Of a stretch of DNA of 33,007 nt, positions 22,079 through 30,819 are shown one piece after another (positions within the stretch are counted from its first letter, which is position 1; the number at the start of each line of letters is the position of its first letter). The stretch spans positions 1 to 33,007 of the forward strand of contig NZ_NSDM01000034.1 of assembly GCF_030852425.1 (NCBI RefSeq), given 5' to 3'. A program made the translations under genes and the position numbers. The stretch comes from Saccharothrix longispora. Lineage in GTDB: Bacteria > Actinomycetota > Actinomycetes > Mycobacteriales > Pseudonocardiaceae. Under the pieces are notes generated by a model that saw only the letters and a program-made list of their open reading frames with translations, was not told the origin of the DNA and did not search any database.

Positions 22079-22449
22079 GCACCGCGTGCCCGTGCGGGCT
22101 GGGCGACCCGTACGAGCACTGCTGCGGCCCGTTCCACGAGGGCCGCAGGAAACCGCCGACCGCGGAGGCCCTCATGCGGTCGCGCTACAGCGCGTTCGCG
22201 GTGGGCGACGAGGACTACCTGCTCGCCACCTGGCACCCCACCACCCGGCCGGTGTCGCTGGGGCTGGACCCGGAGCAGCGCTGGAACCGCCTGGAGGTGC
22301 TGGGCCGCACCGGCGGCACGCTGTTCCAGACGACGGGCACCGTGGAGTTCCGCGCCCACTGCCGGGTTCGCGGCGCACGGGACGTGCTGCACGAGAACAG
22401 CCGCTTCGTCCGCGAGGACGGCGTGTGGCTGTACGTCAGCCCGGTCTGA
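22075..22449 (+). CDS. YchJ family protein with N-terminal SEC-C motif
   Basis: A 124-residue protein. The N-terminal CPCGLGDPYEHCCGPFH is a SEC-C-type zinc-binding motif (C5, C7 and a later CC pair), and the rest (RSRYSAFAVGDEDYLLATWHP onwards) is the NTF2-like fold of the YchJ/UPF0225 family. Length is normal for the actinobacterial form, which lacks the second SEC-C motif found in some enterobacterial members. The biochemical role of the family is not established. It overlaps the upstream small gene by 4 bp and is convergent with mceF, 21 bp apart. Confidence 0.92.
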   Translation: MSTACPCGLGDPYEHCCGPFHEGRRKPPTAEALMRSRYSAFAVGDEDYLLATWHPTTRPVSLGLDPEQRWNRLEVLGRTGGTLFQTTGTVEFRAHCRVRGARDVLHENSRFVREDGVWLYVSPV

Positions 22450-22463
22450 CCGGCGGCCCGGTC
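22448..22463. terminator. Weak hairpin between convergent ychJ-like gene and mceF
   Basis: GACCGG and CCGGTC form a perfect 6-bp stem with a 4-nt loop in the 21-bp convergent gap. It could serve both strands but is short. Confidence 0.3.
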
Positions 22464-22470
22464 CGGCGGG

Positions 22471-23565
22471 TCAGCGGGGCGCGTTCTGCGAGCCCCGCAC
22501 GCCGGTGGCCGAGCCGCGGGGCAGGGCGCAGGTCGCCCCCGTGTCGAACTCGCCCGCCGAGGTGTCGAGGCCGGTCTTCTTCCGCGTGCCCTCGTAGCCC
22601 GCGTGGCACGGCGGGGGGTCGAAGAAGGTCAGTGCCAGGCCGAACGACGCCTGGCCGCCGCGCACCGCCGACGCGCCCACCGAGACGGCGTCCGGCACGG
22701 TCACCAGCACCTGCTCCAGCTGGCCCTGGCGGGTGACCAGGACGTCCGCGGTGGTCAGGAGGTTGGACAGCAGCACGCCGAGGTTCGGCCCCGAGTCGCG
22801 CAGCAGGGCGCTGACCTCGGTGGCGGCTCCCGGTGCGGCGGCGATGACGCGCCTCAGGTCCCCGTCGGAGGCGCGCAGGCGCTCGGCGACCAGCAGGGCG
22901 CTGTCGGCGAACGAGTCGATCGCCGCCGAGTGGTCGAGCTGGGTCTGGAGCACGGTCGCCGAGTCGTTGAGCAGCCGCGTGGTCTGCGGCAGGTGCTCCC
23001 CCGCCGTCTCGATGAACCGCGTGGTGGCGTCGAGCAGCACCTGGAGGTCCGGGCCGGTGCCGCGCAGGGCCTGGTCGAGTTCGTCGACGACGGTGCGCAG
23101 CGAGTCCACCGGCACGGAGCGGGCCAGCTCGTCCAGGTCGGTCAGCACCTTCTCGACGGGCAGGGGCAGCCTGGTGCGCGACTCGGGGATGACCGAGCCG
23201 TCCACCAGGTACGGCCCGTCGGCACCGCGCGGACGCAGGTCCACGTACTGCTCGCCGACCGCCGACCGGTTGGCCACCACTGCCTCCAGGTCGGCCGGTA
23301 TCGGCGGCGCGCCGGCCGTGATGCGCAGCTCGACCTCCACCCGGCGGTCGACCAGCCGGATCGGGCCGACCCTGCCGACGGGCACGCCCCGGTAGGTCAC
23401 CTCGCCGCCGGTGAACAGGCCGCCGGTGCGGGCCAGCTCCACGCGCACCGCGTACCCGTCGTCCACGACGACCAGCCCGGCGTACTCCGCGCCGACGTAG
23501 CTGACGCCGAGCAGCGCGATGACGGTGAACAGCGCGATCCGCACGCGCACCCGGCGGGTGGTCAT
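22471..23565 (-). CDS. mceF: MCE family protein, sixth of cluster (MceF-like)
   Basis: A 364-residue protein with an N-terminal membrane helix (about 8-30) and an MCE/MlaD domain (about 37-118, with TGGLFTGGEVTYRGVPVGRV and VANRSAVGEQYVDLRP). A long helical region follows (about 130-300), then a short Cys-containing tail. In the mycobacterial Mce systems, six different MCE subunits form a periplasmic tube that carries lipids between the outer envelope and the inner-membrane YrbE/MlaE permease. It is last in the operon and overlaps the lipoprotein gene by 4 bp (ATGA), with GGAGGA before the ATG. A, B, C, D, E, F naming follows gene order. Confidence 0.92.
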   Translation of the reverse strand: MTTRRVRVRIALFTVIALLGVSYVGAEYAGLVVVDDGYAVRVELARTGGLFTGGEVTYRGVPVGRVGPIRLVDRRVEVELRITAGAPPIPADLEAVVANRSAVGEQYVDLRPRGADGPYLVDGSVIPESRTRLPLPVEKVLTDLDELARSVPVDSLRTVVDELDQALRGTGPDLQVLLDATTRFIETAGEHLPQTTRLLNDSATVLQTQLDHSAAIDSFADSALLVAERLRASDGDLRRVIAAAPGAATEVSALLRDSGPNLGVLLSNLLTTADVLVTRQGQLEQVLVTVPDAVSVGASAVRGGQASFGLALTFFDPPPCHAGYEGTRKKTGLDTSAGEFDTGATCALPRGSATGVRGSQNAPR

Positions 23566-24530
23566 CGACGTCCTCCGGGTTTCAGCGTGAGGTAGGTGTT
23601 GAGGTAGTCGCCCTTGATGCCGTCGAGCACGGCGTCGGTGAACGGGAACGTGAGCAGCAGTTCGAGGGACTGCGGCAGGTCCTGACCGGCTTCGGCGAGC
23701 GTGCGCAGCGTCGGCTCCAGGGCCTTCAGGTCGGCGACCAGGTCCTCGCGGCTGCGGTCGACCACGTCGGTCGCGACCGAGGACAGCCGGTCCAGCGAGT
23801 CGAGCAGGCCGACGAGCTGACCGCGCTGCTCGTGCAGCACCCTCAGGCCGGGTTCCAGCCCGTCGAGCACCTCGCCGATGTCGGCCTTGCGGGACTCCAG
23901 GGACGACGCGAGCCGGTCCATGCCGTCGAGCGCGCGGGTGATCTCGTCCTTGTGCCCGTCGAGCGCGCCCACGAACCCGTCCACTGTGGACAGCAGCGAC
24001 CGGGCGGCGGCCTCGTTGCCGGACAGCGCCGCGCCCAGCTCCCGCGAGATGTCCCGGATCTGCCCGATGCCGCCGCCGTTGAGCAGCATGGACAGCGCGC
24101 CGAACACCTCCTCCACCTCGGGGTTGCGGTTGGTCCGGGTCACCGGGATGACCGCGCCGTCCACCAGGGGCGTCGTCGAGCGCTGCGCCGGCGGGGCCAG
24201 CTCCACGTACTTCTCGCCCAGCAGGCTGGACTGGCGCAGCCGGGCCAAGGCGTTCGAGGGCAGCAGCACGTCGCCGCGCACGGCCACCCGCACGAGGGCC
24301 GTGGAGCCGTCCTCGGACAGCCCGATGTCCTCGACCTTGCCGACCGCGACGTCGTCCACCTTCACCCCGGCGTGCGGCACGAGGTCGAGCACGTCGTCGA
24401 ACTCCACGACCACCCGGTAGGGCCGGTCGCCGAGGTCCGCGCCGCCGGGCAGCGGCAGGTCGTAGGCGCTCGGCATGGTCGAGCAGCCGGTGAGGACCAG
24501 CACGCAGGCCACCGCGAGGAGCCGCTTCAC
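23562..24530 (-). CDS. mceE: MCE family lipoprotein (MceE/LprK-like)
   Basis: A 322-residue protein whose N-terminus is a lipoprotein signal with lipobox LTGC (C16), as is characteristic of the fifth gene of actinobacterial mce operons. The MCE domain follows (about 36-115, with HAGVKVDDVAVGKVEDIGL and SLLGEKYVELAPP), then a long alpha-helical region. The GTG start at 24530 overlaps the mceD stop as GTGA and gives a textbook lipoprotein leader (MKRLLAVACVLVLTGC), which decides the start. It would be anchored by lipid and help form the MCE tube. Confidence 0.93.
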   Translation of the reverse strand: MKRLLAVACVLVLTGCSTMPSAYDLPLPGGADLGDRPYRVVVEFDDVLDLVPHAGVKVDDVAVGKVEDIGLSEDGSTALVRVAVRGDVLLPSNALARLRQSSLLGEKYVELAPPAQRSTTPLVDGAVIPVTRTNRNPEVEEVFGALSMLLNGGGIGQIRDISRELGAALSGNEAAARSLLSTVDGFVGALDGHKDEITRALDGMDRLASSLESRKADIGEVLDGLEPGLRVLHEQRGQLVGLLDSLDRLSSVATDVVDRSREDLVADLKALEPTLRTLAEAGQDLPQSLELLLTFPFTDAVLDGIKGDYLNTYLTLKPGGRR

Positions 24531-25534
24531 CGCGCACCCCCCGGCACGCTCAGCAGGTCGGCGACGAACTCGTTGAGGTTGGCGCGCGCGTTGAGCGTGC
24601 CGGTCGCCGGGTCGTAGGCGCCGACCACGTTGTGCAGCGCGACCGGCGCCACGTCGAGCACCTCGGCGAGCGACTGCTGCTGCCGCACCAGGGAACCGGT
24701 GAGCACCGCGAGGTCGTCCACACCGGACCGGACCCGCTCGCGGTTGTCGCGCACGAAGGTGCGCACCTGCTCCAGCGCGCCCGCCAGCTCGCCCAGCGCC
24801 GTGCCCAGGTCGTCGCGCTCGGCGGCGAAGAACCCGGACACGTCGGCGAGCTGGTCGGCGAGCCTGCCCACCTGCTCGTCGTCGGCGGCGAGCACCCCGG
24901 TGAACGCCTGGAGGTTGTCCACCGTGCCGAAGAGGTCCTCGCGGGACCCGGCGAGCGTCCTGGCCGCGTCGGCGAGCTGCCGGATCGACTCGCCGAGCGG
25001 GCCGCCGGTGCCGTCGAGGTTCGCCGCGCCGGTGCGCAGCAGGTCGGACAGCGCGCCCTGGCGGTTGGCGCCGTTCGGGCCGAGCGCGGTGAGCAGGCTG
25101 TCGAGACTGGCGTACAGCTCGTCCAGCTCGACCGTGCCCGCGGTGCGGGCGCTGGTGATCACCGCGCCGGGCGCCATCCGGTCGCCGCCGGTGTAGACGG
25201 GGGTGAGCTGCACGTACCGGTCCGCGACGATGGTGGGCGAGACGACGACGGCGCGGGCGTCGGCGGGCACGTCCACGCCGTGGTCCAGCTCCAGGTCGAC
25301 CCGGACGGAGCCGCCCTCGGGCAGCACGCCGACGACCTGGCCGACGCGCACGCCGAGGACGCGCACGTCGGAGCCCTCGTAGACGCCGACCGCGGCGGTG
25401 AAGTAGGCCGTGACGCGGGTCGCGGCGGGGCGCAGGAAGACCCACCACGCGGCGACCACCGCCACGAGCACCAGCACGAGGGCCTGGGCGAGCCCGACGA
25501 CCACCCGCCGGTGGTTCCTGGTCCGGACGAACAT
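24527..25534 (-). CDS. mceD: MCE family protein, fourth of cluster (MceD-like)
   Basis: A 335-residue protein with a single N-terminal membrane helix (about 12-34), an MCE/MlaD domain (about 41-125, YEGSDVRVLGVRVGQV and IVADRYVQLTP) and a helical extension. The C-terminus is short, without the proline-rich tail seen in some mycobacterial MceD proteins. The ATG shares one base with the mceC stop (TGATG), and its own stop overlaps mceE as GTGA, so translation is coupled throughout. Confidence 0.91.
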   Translation of the reverse strand: MFVRTRNHRRVVVGLAQALVLVLVAVVAAWWVFLRPAATRVTAYFTAAVGVYEGSDVRVLGVRVGQVVGVLPEGGSVRVDLELDHGVDVPADARAVVVSPTIVADRYVQLTPVYTGGDRMAPGAVITSARTAGTVELDELYASLDSLLTALGPNGANRQGALSDLLRTGAANLDGTGGPLGESIRQLADAARTLAGSREDLFGTVDNLQAFTGVLAADDEQVGRLADQLADVSGFFAAERDDLGTALGELAGALEQVRTFVRDNRERVRSGVDDLAVLTGSLVRQQQSLAEVLDVAPVALHNVVGAYDPATGTLNARANLNEFVADLLSVPGGAR

Positions 25535-26499
25535 CAGCGGCCTCCCGGTGCGCAGTCGCGCCCGCCGCCGGGCTGCGCGACCAGCCCGCACACGTAGGTG
25601 TCGACCCACTCGCCGTTGCCGAGCGCGTTGTTGAGCACGCGGTAGTACGGTCCGGCCAGCGCGAGGCCCCGTTCCAGCGCCTCCTGGTTGTCCCGCAGCA
25701 CGTCGGTGACGCGTTCGAGCTGTTCGAGGGCGGGCCGCAGCTGCTCGGAGTTGTCCGCGACGAGGCCGGAGAGCTGCCGGGACATCTCGCGCGTGCCGTC
25801 GAGCAGCTTCGCGATGGCGTCGCGGCGGTGGCCGACCTCCTCCAGCAGCAGGTTGCCGTCGGTGATGAGCGCGGCGAAGTCGGTGGTGCGGTCGGCGAGC
25901 GCCCCGGTGACCTTGTTCGCGCCCGCGACCAGCGACGCGAGCTGCTCGTCCCGGCTGGAGATGGTCCTGGACAGCGCCGACAGGCCGTCGAGCGCCTGCC
26001 TCACGTGCTCCGGCGAGTCGCGGAAGGTGTCGCCGAGCACCTGGAAGCTCTGCGCCAGCTGGTCGGTGTCGATCTCGGTGAGGGTGGTGGACAGCCCGTT
26101 GAACGCGTCGACGACGTCGTAGGGCGAGGTGGTGCGCTCCAGCGGGATGGTCTCCGTGAGCGGGTCGCGGCCCTCGGGGTCGACGGCCAGGTACTTCTGC
26201 CCGAGCAGGGTCTTGATGCGGATCTCGGCGCGGCTGCGGTCGCCCAGCTCGACGCCGGACACCCGGAACGCCACCCGCACCCGGCCGTCGTGCAACCCGA
26301 CGTCGGTCACCGCGCCCACCTTCAGGCCGGCCACCCGGACCTCGTCGTCCACGCGCAGGCCGGCCGCCTCGGCGAAGTCGGCGGTGTGCTCCCGGCCGCC
26401 GCCGAGGAACGGCAGGTCCTCCAGGAAGAAGGCGAGCGTGGCGGCGAGGGCGACGACCAGGAGCCCGACGGCCCCGAGCAGCGCCGGTCTGCGCGTCAT
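25534..26499 (-). CDS. mceC: MCE family protein, third of cluster (MceC-like)
   Basis: A 321-residue protein with an N-terminal membrane helix (about 6-26), an MCE domain (about 40-120, DDEVRVAGLKVGAV and TLLGQKYLAVDPEG), a helical region, and the C-terminal NGEWVDTYVCGL element often seen near the end of MCE proteins. The ATG at 26499 is preferred to upstream starts because it overlaps the mceB stop as ATGA and is followed at once by the membrane helix. Confidence 0.91.
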   Translation of the reverse strand: MTRRPALLGAVGLLVVALAATLAFFLEDLPFLGGGREHTADFAEAAGLRVDDEVRVAGLKVGAVTDVGLHDGRVRVAFRVSGVELGDRSRAEIRIKTLLGQKYLAVDPEGRDPLTETIPLERTTSPYDVVDAFNGLSTTLTEIDTDQLAQSFQVLGDTFRDSPEHVRQALDGLSALSRTISSRDEQLASLVAGANKVTGALADRTTDFAALITDGNLLLEEVGHRRDAIAKLLDGTREMSRQLSGLVADNSEQLRPALEQLERVTDVLRDNQEALERGLALAGPYYRVLNNALGNGEWVDTYVCGLVAQPGGGRDCAPGGR

Positions 26500-27512
26500 C
26501 GGCGGCACCTCGATTCGGTGACCGGGAGGCCGACCGGCGCCCCGCCGGGTGCGGGCTCCGCCTCGGACGAGGCGTAGCAGAGGTAGAAGTTCAGCCACGA
26601 GCCGTAGGAGGCGGTGCGACCGATCGCGTCGAACTTGACGGGCAGGTTGCGCACGAACGGCTCCAGCTCCGGCGCGTCGCCGAGGTTGCCGGCGAGCAGG
26701 CCGAGGGCGGCGATGTCGTCCTTGAGCGGTTGGCGGCCCTGCTCCAGCAGGGCCGCGGTGCTGTCGCTCAGGGCGGCCAGGCCGGTGATGGCGTTGCCGA
26801 TGGGTTCGCGGTCGGCGGCGAACCCGGACACGAGCTGCCGCAGGGACGTCAGCAGCGAGCCGAACCGGTCGTCGCGCGAGTTCACCGTCTCCAGCACCGC
26901 GTTGAGGTTCGCGACGACGTCGCCGATCACCTCGTCCTTGGCGGCGAGGGTGGTGGTGAGCGACGCGGTGTGGGCCAGCAGGCTCTCGACCGTGCCGCCC
27001 TCGCCCTGGAGGACCTGGACGATCTCGTGGGACAGCGTGTTGACGTCCTCCGGGTTCAGCGCCTGGAACAGCGGCTTGAACCCGTTGAACAGGGTGGTGA
27101 GGTCGAGGGCGGGCACGGTGCGCTCGACCGGGATGAGCCCGCCGCGCGGCAGCGCCTCCCCCATCCGGCCGGCGGGCTGCTCCAGCGCGACGTACCGCTG
27201 GCCGACCAGGTTGCGGTACTTGATGGTGGCGGTGACGTCGGCGGACAGCGTCCGGCCGTCGGCGACCGAGAAGCCGACGTCGACCAGCTCGCCGTCCACC
27301 AGGGTCAGGGACTCCACCTGGCCGACCTTCACCCCGGACATCCGCACGTCGTCGCCCTCGGTCAGGGCGGTGACGTCGGTGAACCGGGCGGTGTAGTCGG
27401 TGGTGGAGCCGACCCGGCTGCCCGCGATGGTGGCCGCGAGGAACCCGGTGGCGGCGACCGTGACGACGACGAACACGAGGAACTTGGTCAGCGGCGCGGC
27501 GGTGTCCCTCAC
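26496..27512 (-). CDS. mceB: MCE family protein, second of cluster (MceB-like)
   Basis: A 338-residue protein. The membrane helix (about 9-30, TKFLVFVVVTVAATGFLAA) is followed by an MCE domain (about 40-120, EGDDVRMSGVKVGQVESL and NLVGQRYVALEQP), a helical region, and a C-terminal SYGSWLNFYLCYASS element typical of MceB. The GTG at 27512 overlaps the mceA stop (GTGA); the long open frame upstream of it is antisense-like noise inside mceA and lacks domain similarity. Confidence 0.92.
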   Translation of the reverse strand: MRDTAAPLTKFLVFVVVTVAATGFLAATIAGSRVGSTTDYTARFTDVTALTEGDDVRMSGVKVGQVESLTLVDGELVDVGFSVADGRTLSADVTATIKYRNLVGQRYVALEQPAGRMGEALPRGGLIPVERTVPALDLTTLFNGFKPLFQALNPEDVNTLSHEIVQVLQGEGGTVESLLAHTASLTTTLAAKDEVIGDVVANLNAVLETVNSRDDRFGSLLTSLRQLVSGFAADREPIGNAITGLAALSDSTAALLEQGRQPLKDDIAALGLLAGNLGDAPELEPFVRNLPVKFDAIGRTASYGSWLNFYLCYASSEAEPAPGGAPVGLPVTESRCRR

Positions 27513-28600
27513 CGGACCCCCATCAGCAGGCCGGCCCAGCCGGGCACCCGGTCCGGCGCGACGGCGTTGACCGGTCCGGCCGGGCAGTGCGGCTCGCCGC
27601 CCCGGCGCAGGACCGGGTCGTCGCGGCCCGGCACGTAGCCCTCGCGCGGCGGCACCACGGTGACCTCGGCGTGCACGCCCGGCTGGTCGGTGCCCTTGCC
27701 GAGGACCTCGTCCATGCGCGGGCGCATCGCGTTGACCGCGCTCAGCACGCACGGGAACTCGGGCGAGTAGGTGGCGAGCAGCTCGACGGTGGGTCGCGAG
27801 CGGTCGGCGAGCCCGACGACGACCTCGCCGTTGTCGCGCAGGAAGCCGGTCAGGTCGGCCGAGGCGGTGGTGAGGCTGCTGTAGACGGCGTCGAGGTCGG
27901 CCCGCTGCTCGGCGAGCGTGCGGCTGACCGCGGTCGCGTCCTTCAGCGCCCGCACGAGGTCGGGTCCGGCGTCGGCGTAGACGTCGGCGACGTCGGCGAA
28001 CTTCGCGATGTCCGCCGTGAGGACGGGCAGCTGCGGGTTGAGCTCGCGCAGGTAGGCGTCGAGCTTCACGATCGTCTGCCCCAGGGTCTCGCCCCGGCCC
28101 TCCAGCGCCCGCGCCATCGAGGTGAGCGTGGAGGCGAGCTTGTCCGGCCGCACCGCCTGGAGCGTGGGCAGCAGGTCGGTGAGCACCCGTTCCAGCTCGA
28201 TCGCGGCGGAGGTGCGGTCCTGCTCGATGACGGCGCCCTCGGCGATCGGGCCGCTCGGGTCGTGGGGCGCCTCCAGGCTGACGAACCGCTCGCCGAACAG
28301 CGTCTTCGGCAGCAGGCGGGCCGACACGTTGGCCGGGATGAGGTCCACCTGGTCGGGGTGCAGTGCCAGCTCGACCTCGGCGCCGTCACCGCGGGACCGG
28401 ATGGCGCGCACCTCGCCCACGAGCACGCCGAGCAGCTTCACGTCCGACTCGGACTGGAGCTGGTTGCCCACGTGGTCGGTGCGCAGCAGAACGGTCACCC
28501 GAGGGGTGAAGGCCTTCTGGTAGGTGGCGACCGACAACCCGCACAACGCCACCAGGAGAGCGGCGAAGAGCAGCCCCGACAAGCGCCGTCGCAATGCCAC
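27509..28600 (-). CDS. mceA: MCE family protein, first of cluster (MceA-like)
   Basis: A 363-residue protein with an N-terminal membrane helix (about 7-27), an MCE domain (about 36-115, SESDVKLLGVLVGEVRAI and TLFGERFVSLEAP), a helical region, and a cysteine-bearing C-terminal region (FPCVLSAVNAMRP, later PHCPAG) as in MceA proteins. The GTG start has GGAG about 8 nt upstream. It begins the operon. In most actinobacterial mce operons two yrbE (MlaE-type permease) genes come first; here the upstream DNA is a promoter region and a divergent regulator, so the permease must be encoded elsewhere if the system is complete. Confidence 0.93.
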   Translation of the reverse strand: MALRRRLSGLLFAALLVALCGLSVATYQKAFTPRVTVLLRTDHVGNQLQSESDVKLLGVLVGEVRAIRSRGDGAEVELALHPDQVDLIPANVSARLLPKTLFGERFVSLEAPHDPSGPIAEGAVIEQDRTSAAIELERVLTDLLPTLQAVRPDKLASTLTSMARALEGRGETLGQTIVKLDAYLRELNPQLPVLTADIAKFADVADVYADAGPDLVRALKDATAVSRTLAEQRADLDAVYSSLTTASADLTGFLRDNGEVVVGLADRSRPTVELLATYSPEFPCVLSAVNAMRPRMDEVLGKGTDQPGVHAEVTVVPPREGYVPGRDDPVLRRGGEPHCPAGPVNAVAPDRVPGWAGLLMGVR

Positions 28601-28656
28601 GAGTATTCTCCGGAAAGGGATTGTGCAGGTTTCCCAGTTACCTGTTACCGGCGAGT

Positions 28657-28685
28657 ACGTTACTCATCCGCTCCGCCGGGCACAA
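28657..28685 (-). promoter_or_regulatory. Predicted mceA promoter
   Basis: On the minus strand TTGTGC (28685-28680), a 17-bp spacer and TAACGT (28662-28657). The block CTTGTGYCCGG at its -35 recurs at the promoter of the gene starting at 30796, at nearly the same distance from the inverted repeat. The hexamers alone are weak. Confidence 0.45.
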
Positions 28686-28698
28686 GCATTCGAATTGC

Positions 28699-28716
28699 TT
28701 GTCACGGGCGTGACAA
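28699..28716. promoter_or_regulatory. 18-bp inverted repeat upstream of mceA
   Basis: TTGTCACGGGCGTGACAA has perfect 7-bp arms and a 4-bp spacer. Its centre is about 57 bp upstream of the predicted mceA start point, an activator-like position. A near-copy lies at 30863-30880. Confidence 0.7.
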
Positions 28717-28894
28717 AAACTTTTTCCGGAACACTCACCTGGATACAAAAATCCGGGCCGGCACTGGCGTCCCGGCGGACGTTGCGGCTACCAATGGCCC
28801 CACCGTCGACGAATCGGAGGTGGTCGCGTGGGCCGGTTGGAGCACCGCGCCCGATGTCGCACTGGGCCGCCCCGGTGCCTGGCCACGGTGCCTG

Positions 28895-28924
28895 TTGACA
28901 GGTTTTCATGATCAAAAATACAGT
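28895..28924 (+). promoter_or_regulatory. Predicted promoter of the PucR-family regulator
   Basis: TTGACA (28895-28900), an 18-bp A/T-rich spacer and TACAGT (28919-28924) make the best sigma-70-type promoter in the window. Transcription would start about 35 nt before the regulator ATG. Confidence 0.7.
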
Positions 28925-28965
28925 GTTCGGAATCACACCCAATCGTTTGGTGGTGGGCGGACAGC

Positions 28966-30198
28966 ATGAACAGAACCGGAGAACTCACGGCCCCCGAGTT
29001 ACCACTCATCGGCAACTCGGACCTCTGGGAGCAGTTGCCCGCCGACCTCGCGCCGAAGTTCCGCGCGCGGGCCGGTGACGTCGCCGTCGACATGGTCCGG
29101 GAGATCCAGCACCAGATAGCCGAGTACTCCCAGAAGTTGGAGGGCATGTTCGGCCAGGTGGTGGTGGAGGGCGTGGAGCAGGCGATCCACCAGTTCATCG
29201 ACCGGATGGTCGACCCGACCGCCGAGCGGGAGGACCGCGCCAAGCTGTTCCGACTGCTCGGCAAGCTGGAGGTCAGCGCGGGCCGCAGCCTCGACCTGCT
29301 CCAGACCGCCTACCGGATCGGCGCGCGCGTGGCGTGGCGGCGCATCTCGGAGTTCGGCCAGACGGAGCGGGTGCCGCTGGCGACGATGTGCCTGATCGCC
29401 GAGGCGATCTTCGCCTACATCGACGAGCTGTCGCTGCGCTCGATGGAGGGCTACGCCGAGGCGCAGGCCCGGCACGCGGGCGCGTTGCAGCGCCGGCGCA
29501 AGCGGCTGCTGGAGCTGATCCTCGGCGAACCCGGCTACCACCCGAACGCGCTGGCCGACCTCGCCGAGGCCGCGCGCTGGCCGTTGCCGGAGAAGGTGCT
29601 GGTGGTGGCGCTGGAACGGCGCACCGACCAGCACCAGTTGCCGATACCGGTGCTGCACGAGGACATCCTGATGGACCTGGAGGGCGGCGAGCCGTGCCTG
29701 CTGCTCACCGACCCCGAGCGGCAGCTGGTCGCGCTGGAGCACAAGCTCGGCGGGTGGCGGGCGGCGGTGGGGCCGGTCGTGCCGCTGGTGTCGGCCCGCC
29801 AGTCGCTGCGCTGGGCCCGGCGCACGATCACGCTGATCCAGTCGGGCGTGATCCCGGACAAGCCGATGGTGGACACCGGCGAGCACCTGTCCACGCTGCT
29901 GCTGCTCGCCGACGAGGACCTGGTGCACGAGCTGGTGAAGCGGGCGCTGGCGCCGCTGGAGGGGTTGACGGCCAAGCAGCAGCAGCGGATGCGGGAGACG
30001 ATGACCGCGTGGGTCGAGACCCGGGGCAGCGCGCCGGAGGTCGCGTCCAGCCTCGCCGTGCACCCGCAGACCGTGCGCTACCGGTTGCGGCAGTTGGAGG
30101 AGCTGTTCGGGGAGAAGCTGCACGACCCGGACGCGCTGTTCGACATGGGCATCGCCCTGCGGGCGCTGCGGCTGCTCACAGCTGGGCCGTCAGCGTGA
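28966..30198 (+). CDS. PucR-family helix-turn-helix regulator beside the mce cluster
   Basis: A 410-residue regulator. The N-terminal half (about 20-180) is an all-helical RsbR-N-like sensor region (VDMVREIQHQIAEYSQ, LDLLQTAYRIGARVAWRRI). A GGDEF-like middle lies at about 190-320. The C-terminal PucR-type HTH is about 345-385 (ASSLAVHPQTVRYRLRQLEELFG). Proteins of this layout are commonly encoded next to mce operons in actinobacteria. It is divergent from mceA, separated by 365 bp containing the inverted repeat, and is the natural candidate to bind that repeat, though this is inference. Its 3' end overlaps the convergent downstream gene by 23 bp. The ATG has only a weak GGGCGG ribosome site. 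Confidence 0.9.
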   Translation: MNRTGELTAPELPLIGNSDLWEQLPADLAPKFRARAGDVAVDMVREIQHQIAEYSQKLEGMFGQVVVEGVEQAIHQFIDRMVDPTAEREDRAKLFRLLGKLEVSAGRSLDLLQTAYRIGARVAWRRISEFGQTERVPLATMCLIAEAIFAYIDELSLRSMEGYAEAQARHAGALQRRRKRLLELILGEPGYHPNALADLAEAARWPLPEKVLVVALERRTDQHQLPIPVLHEDILMDLEGGEPCLLLTDPERQLVALEHKLGGWRAAVGPVVPLVSARQSLRWARRTITLIQSGVIPDKPMVDTGEHLSTLLLLADEDLVHELVKRALAPLEGLTAKQQQRMRETMTAWVETRGSAPEVASSLAVHPQTVRYRLRQLEELFGEKLHDPDALFDMGIALRALRLLTAGPSA

Positions 30199-30796
30199 GG
30201 TCGAGGAGGTTGTCCGGTCCGGAGACGAGACCGGTCATCAGCGGGTCGAGGTCCTCGCGCCCCCGGCAGCCGCCGAAGGGCGGGATCGTGTAGACGGACT
30301 TCATCCTGATCACGTGGAGGTCGAACGGGCCGGCGAGGTCGACCCCCGCGGGCGCGGTCGTCTCGCAGGCCTGCCCCACGTCGAGCGGCTGCGAGTCCAC
30401 CGTGACCTCGCCGAGCCTGATCGTCAGGTCGGAGTGCGCCGTGATCTCGCCCTCCCGGATGCGGCCGGTGACCTTGCCGACCGGGACGAGGTCGGTGCGC
30501 GCGGTGTTCGGCACGAAGCCGAACACGATGAAGTAGCCGTAGGCGGGTGGCAGCCACAGGTCGCCGACGATCGTGCCCTCGACCAGGTCGATCTCGGCGA
30601 CCAGGGTGCCGGGGCCGATGGCGAGGTCCGAGCCGAGCCGGGCGATCCGGCTCACCGCGTCCACGCGGTAGGTGATCGTGATGCCCGCCGCGCGCGCCGG
30701 GGCGGGCGACTCGGGCCGGCGCACCACCCAGGCGGGCCCGGGCAGCGCGCCAAGCAGGGCGGCGACCGCCGCGAGGACCACCAGCGCGCTTCTCAC
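30176..30796 (-). CDS. Exported protein with single C-terminal-type domain, unknown function
   Basis: A 206-residue protein. The GTG at 30796 is chosen because GGAGGTG lies about 4 nt upstream and the product then starts with a membrane or signal segment (RSALVVLAAVAALLGALPG); the frame to 30835 passes through the predicted -10 region. The mature part (about 40-206) is clearly related to the C-terminal domain of the protein at 31026-32240. Shared features are RLGSDLAIGPGTL, a GDLWLPPA step, FGFVPNTA, LVPVGKVTG, IRLGEV and two cysteines at matching places. No catalytic motif or LPXTG sorting signal is seen. An MCE-linked role is suggested only by the shared inverted repeat and location. Confidence 0.8.
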   Translation of the reverse strand: MRSALVVLAAVAALLGALPGPAWVVRRPESPAPARAAGITITYRVDAVSRIARLGSDLAIGPGTLVAEIDLVEGTIVGDLWLPPAYGYFIVFGFVPNTARTDLVPVGKVTGRIREGEITAHSDLTIRLGEVTVDSQPLDVGQACETTAPAGVDLAGPFDLHVIRMKSVYTIPPFGGCRGREDLDPLMTGLVSGPDNLLDLTLTAQL

Positions 30797-30819
30797 GAAC
30801 ACCTCCGCTCTTTCTCCGC

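Larger units (their letters stand above)
28601..28965. promoter_or_regulatory. mceA/pucR divergent control region (365 bp)
   Basis: No gene is supported. The region has lower G+C than its surroundings, with A/T runs near 28,716-28,726 and 28,905-28,920. It holds the mceA promoter, the 18-bp inverted repeat and the regulator promoter, each listed separately. The stretch of about 28,760-28,880 shows nothing I can name. Confidence 0.6.
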
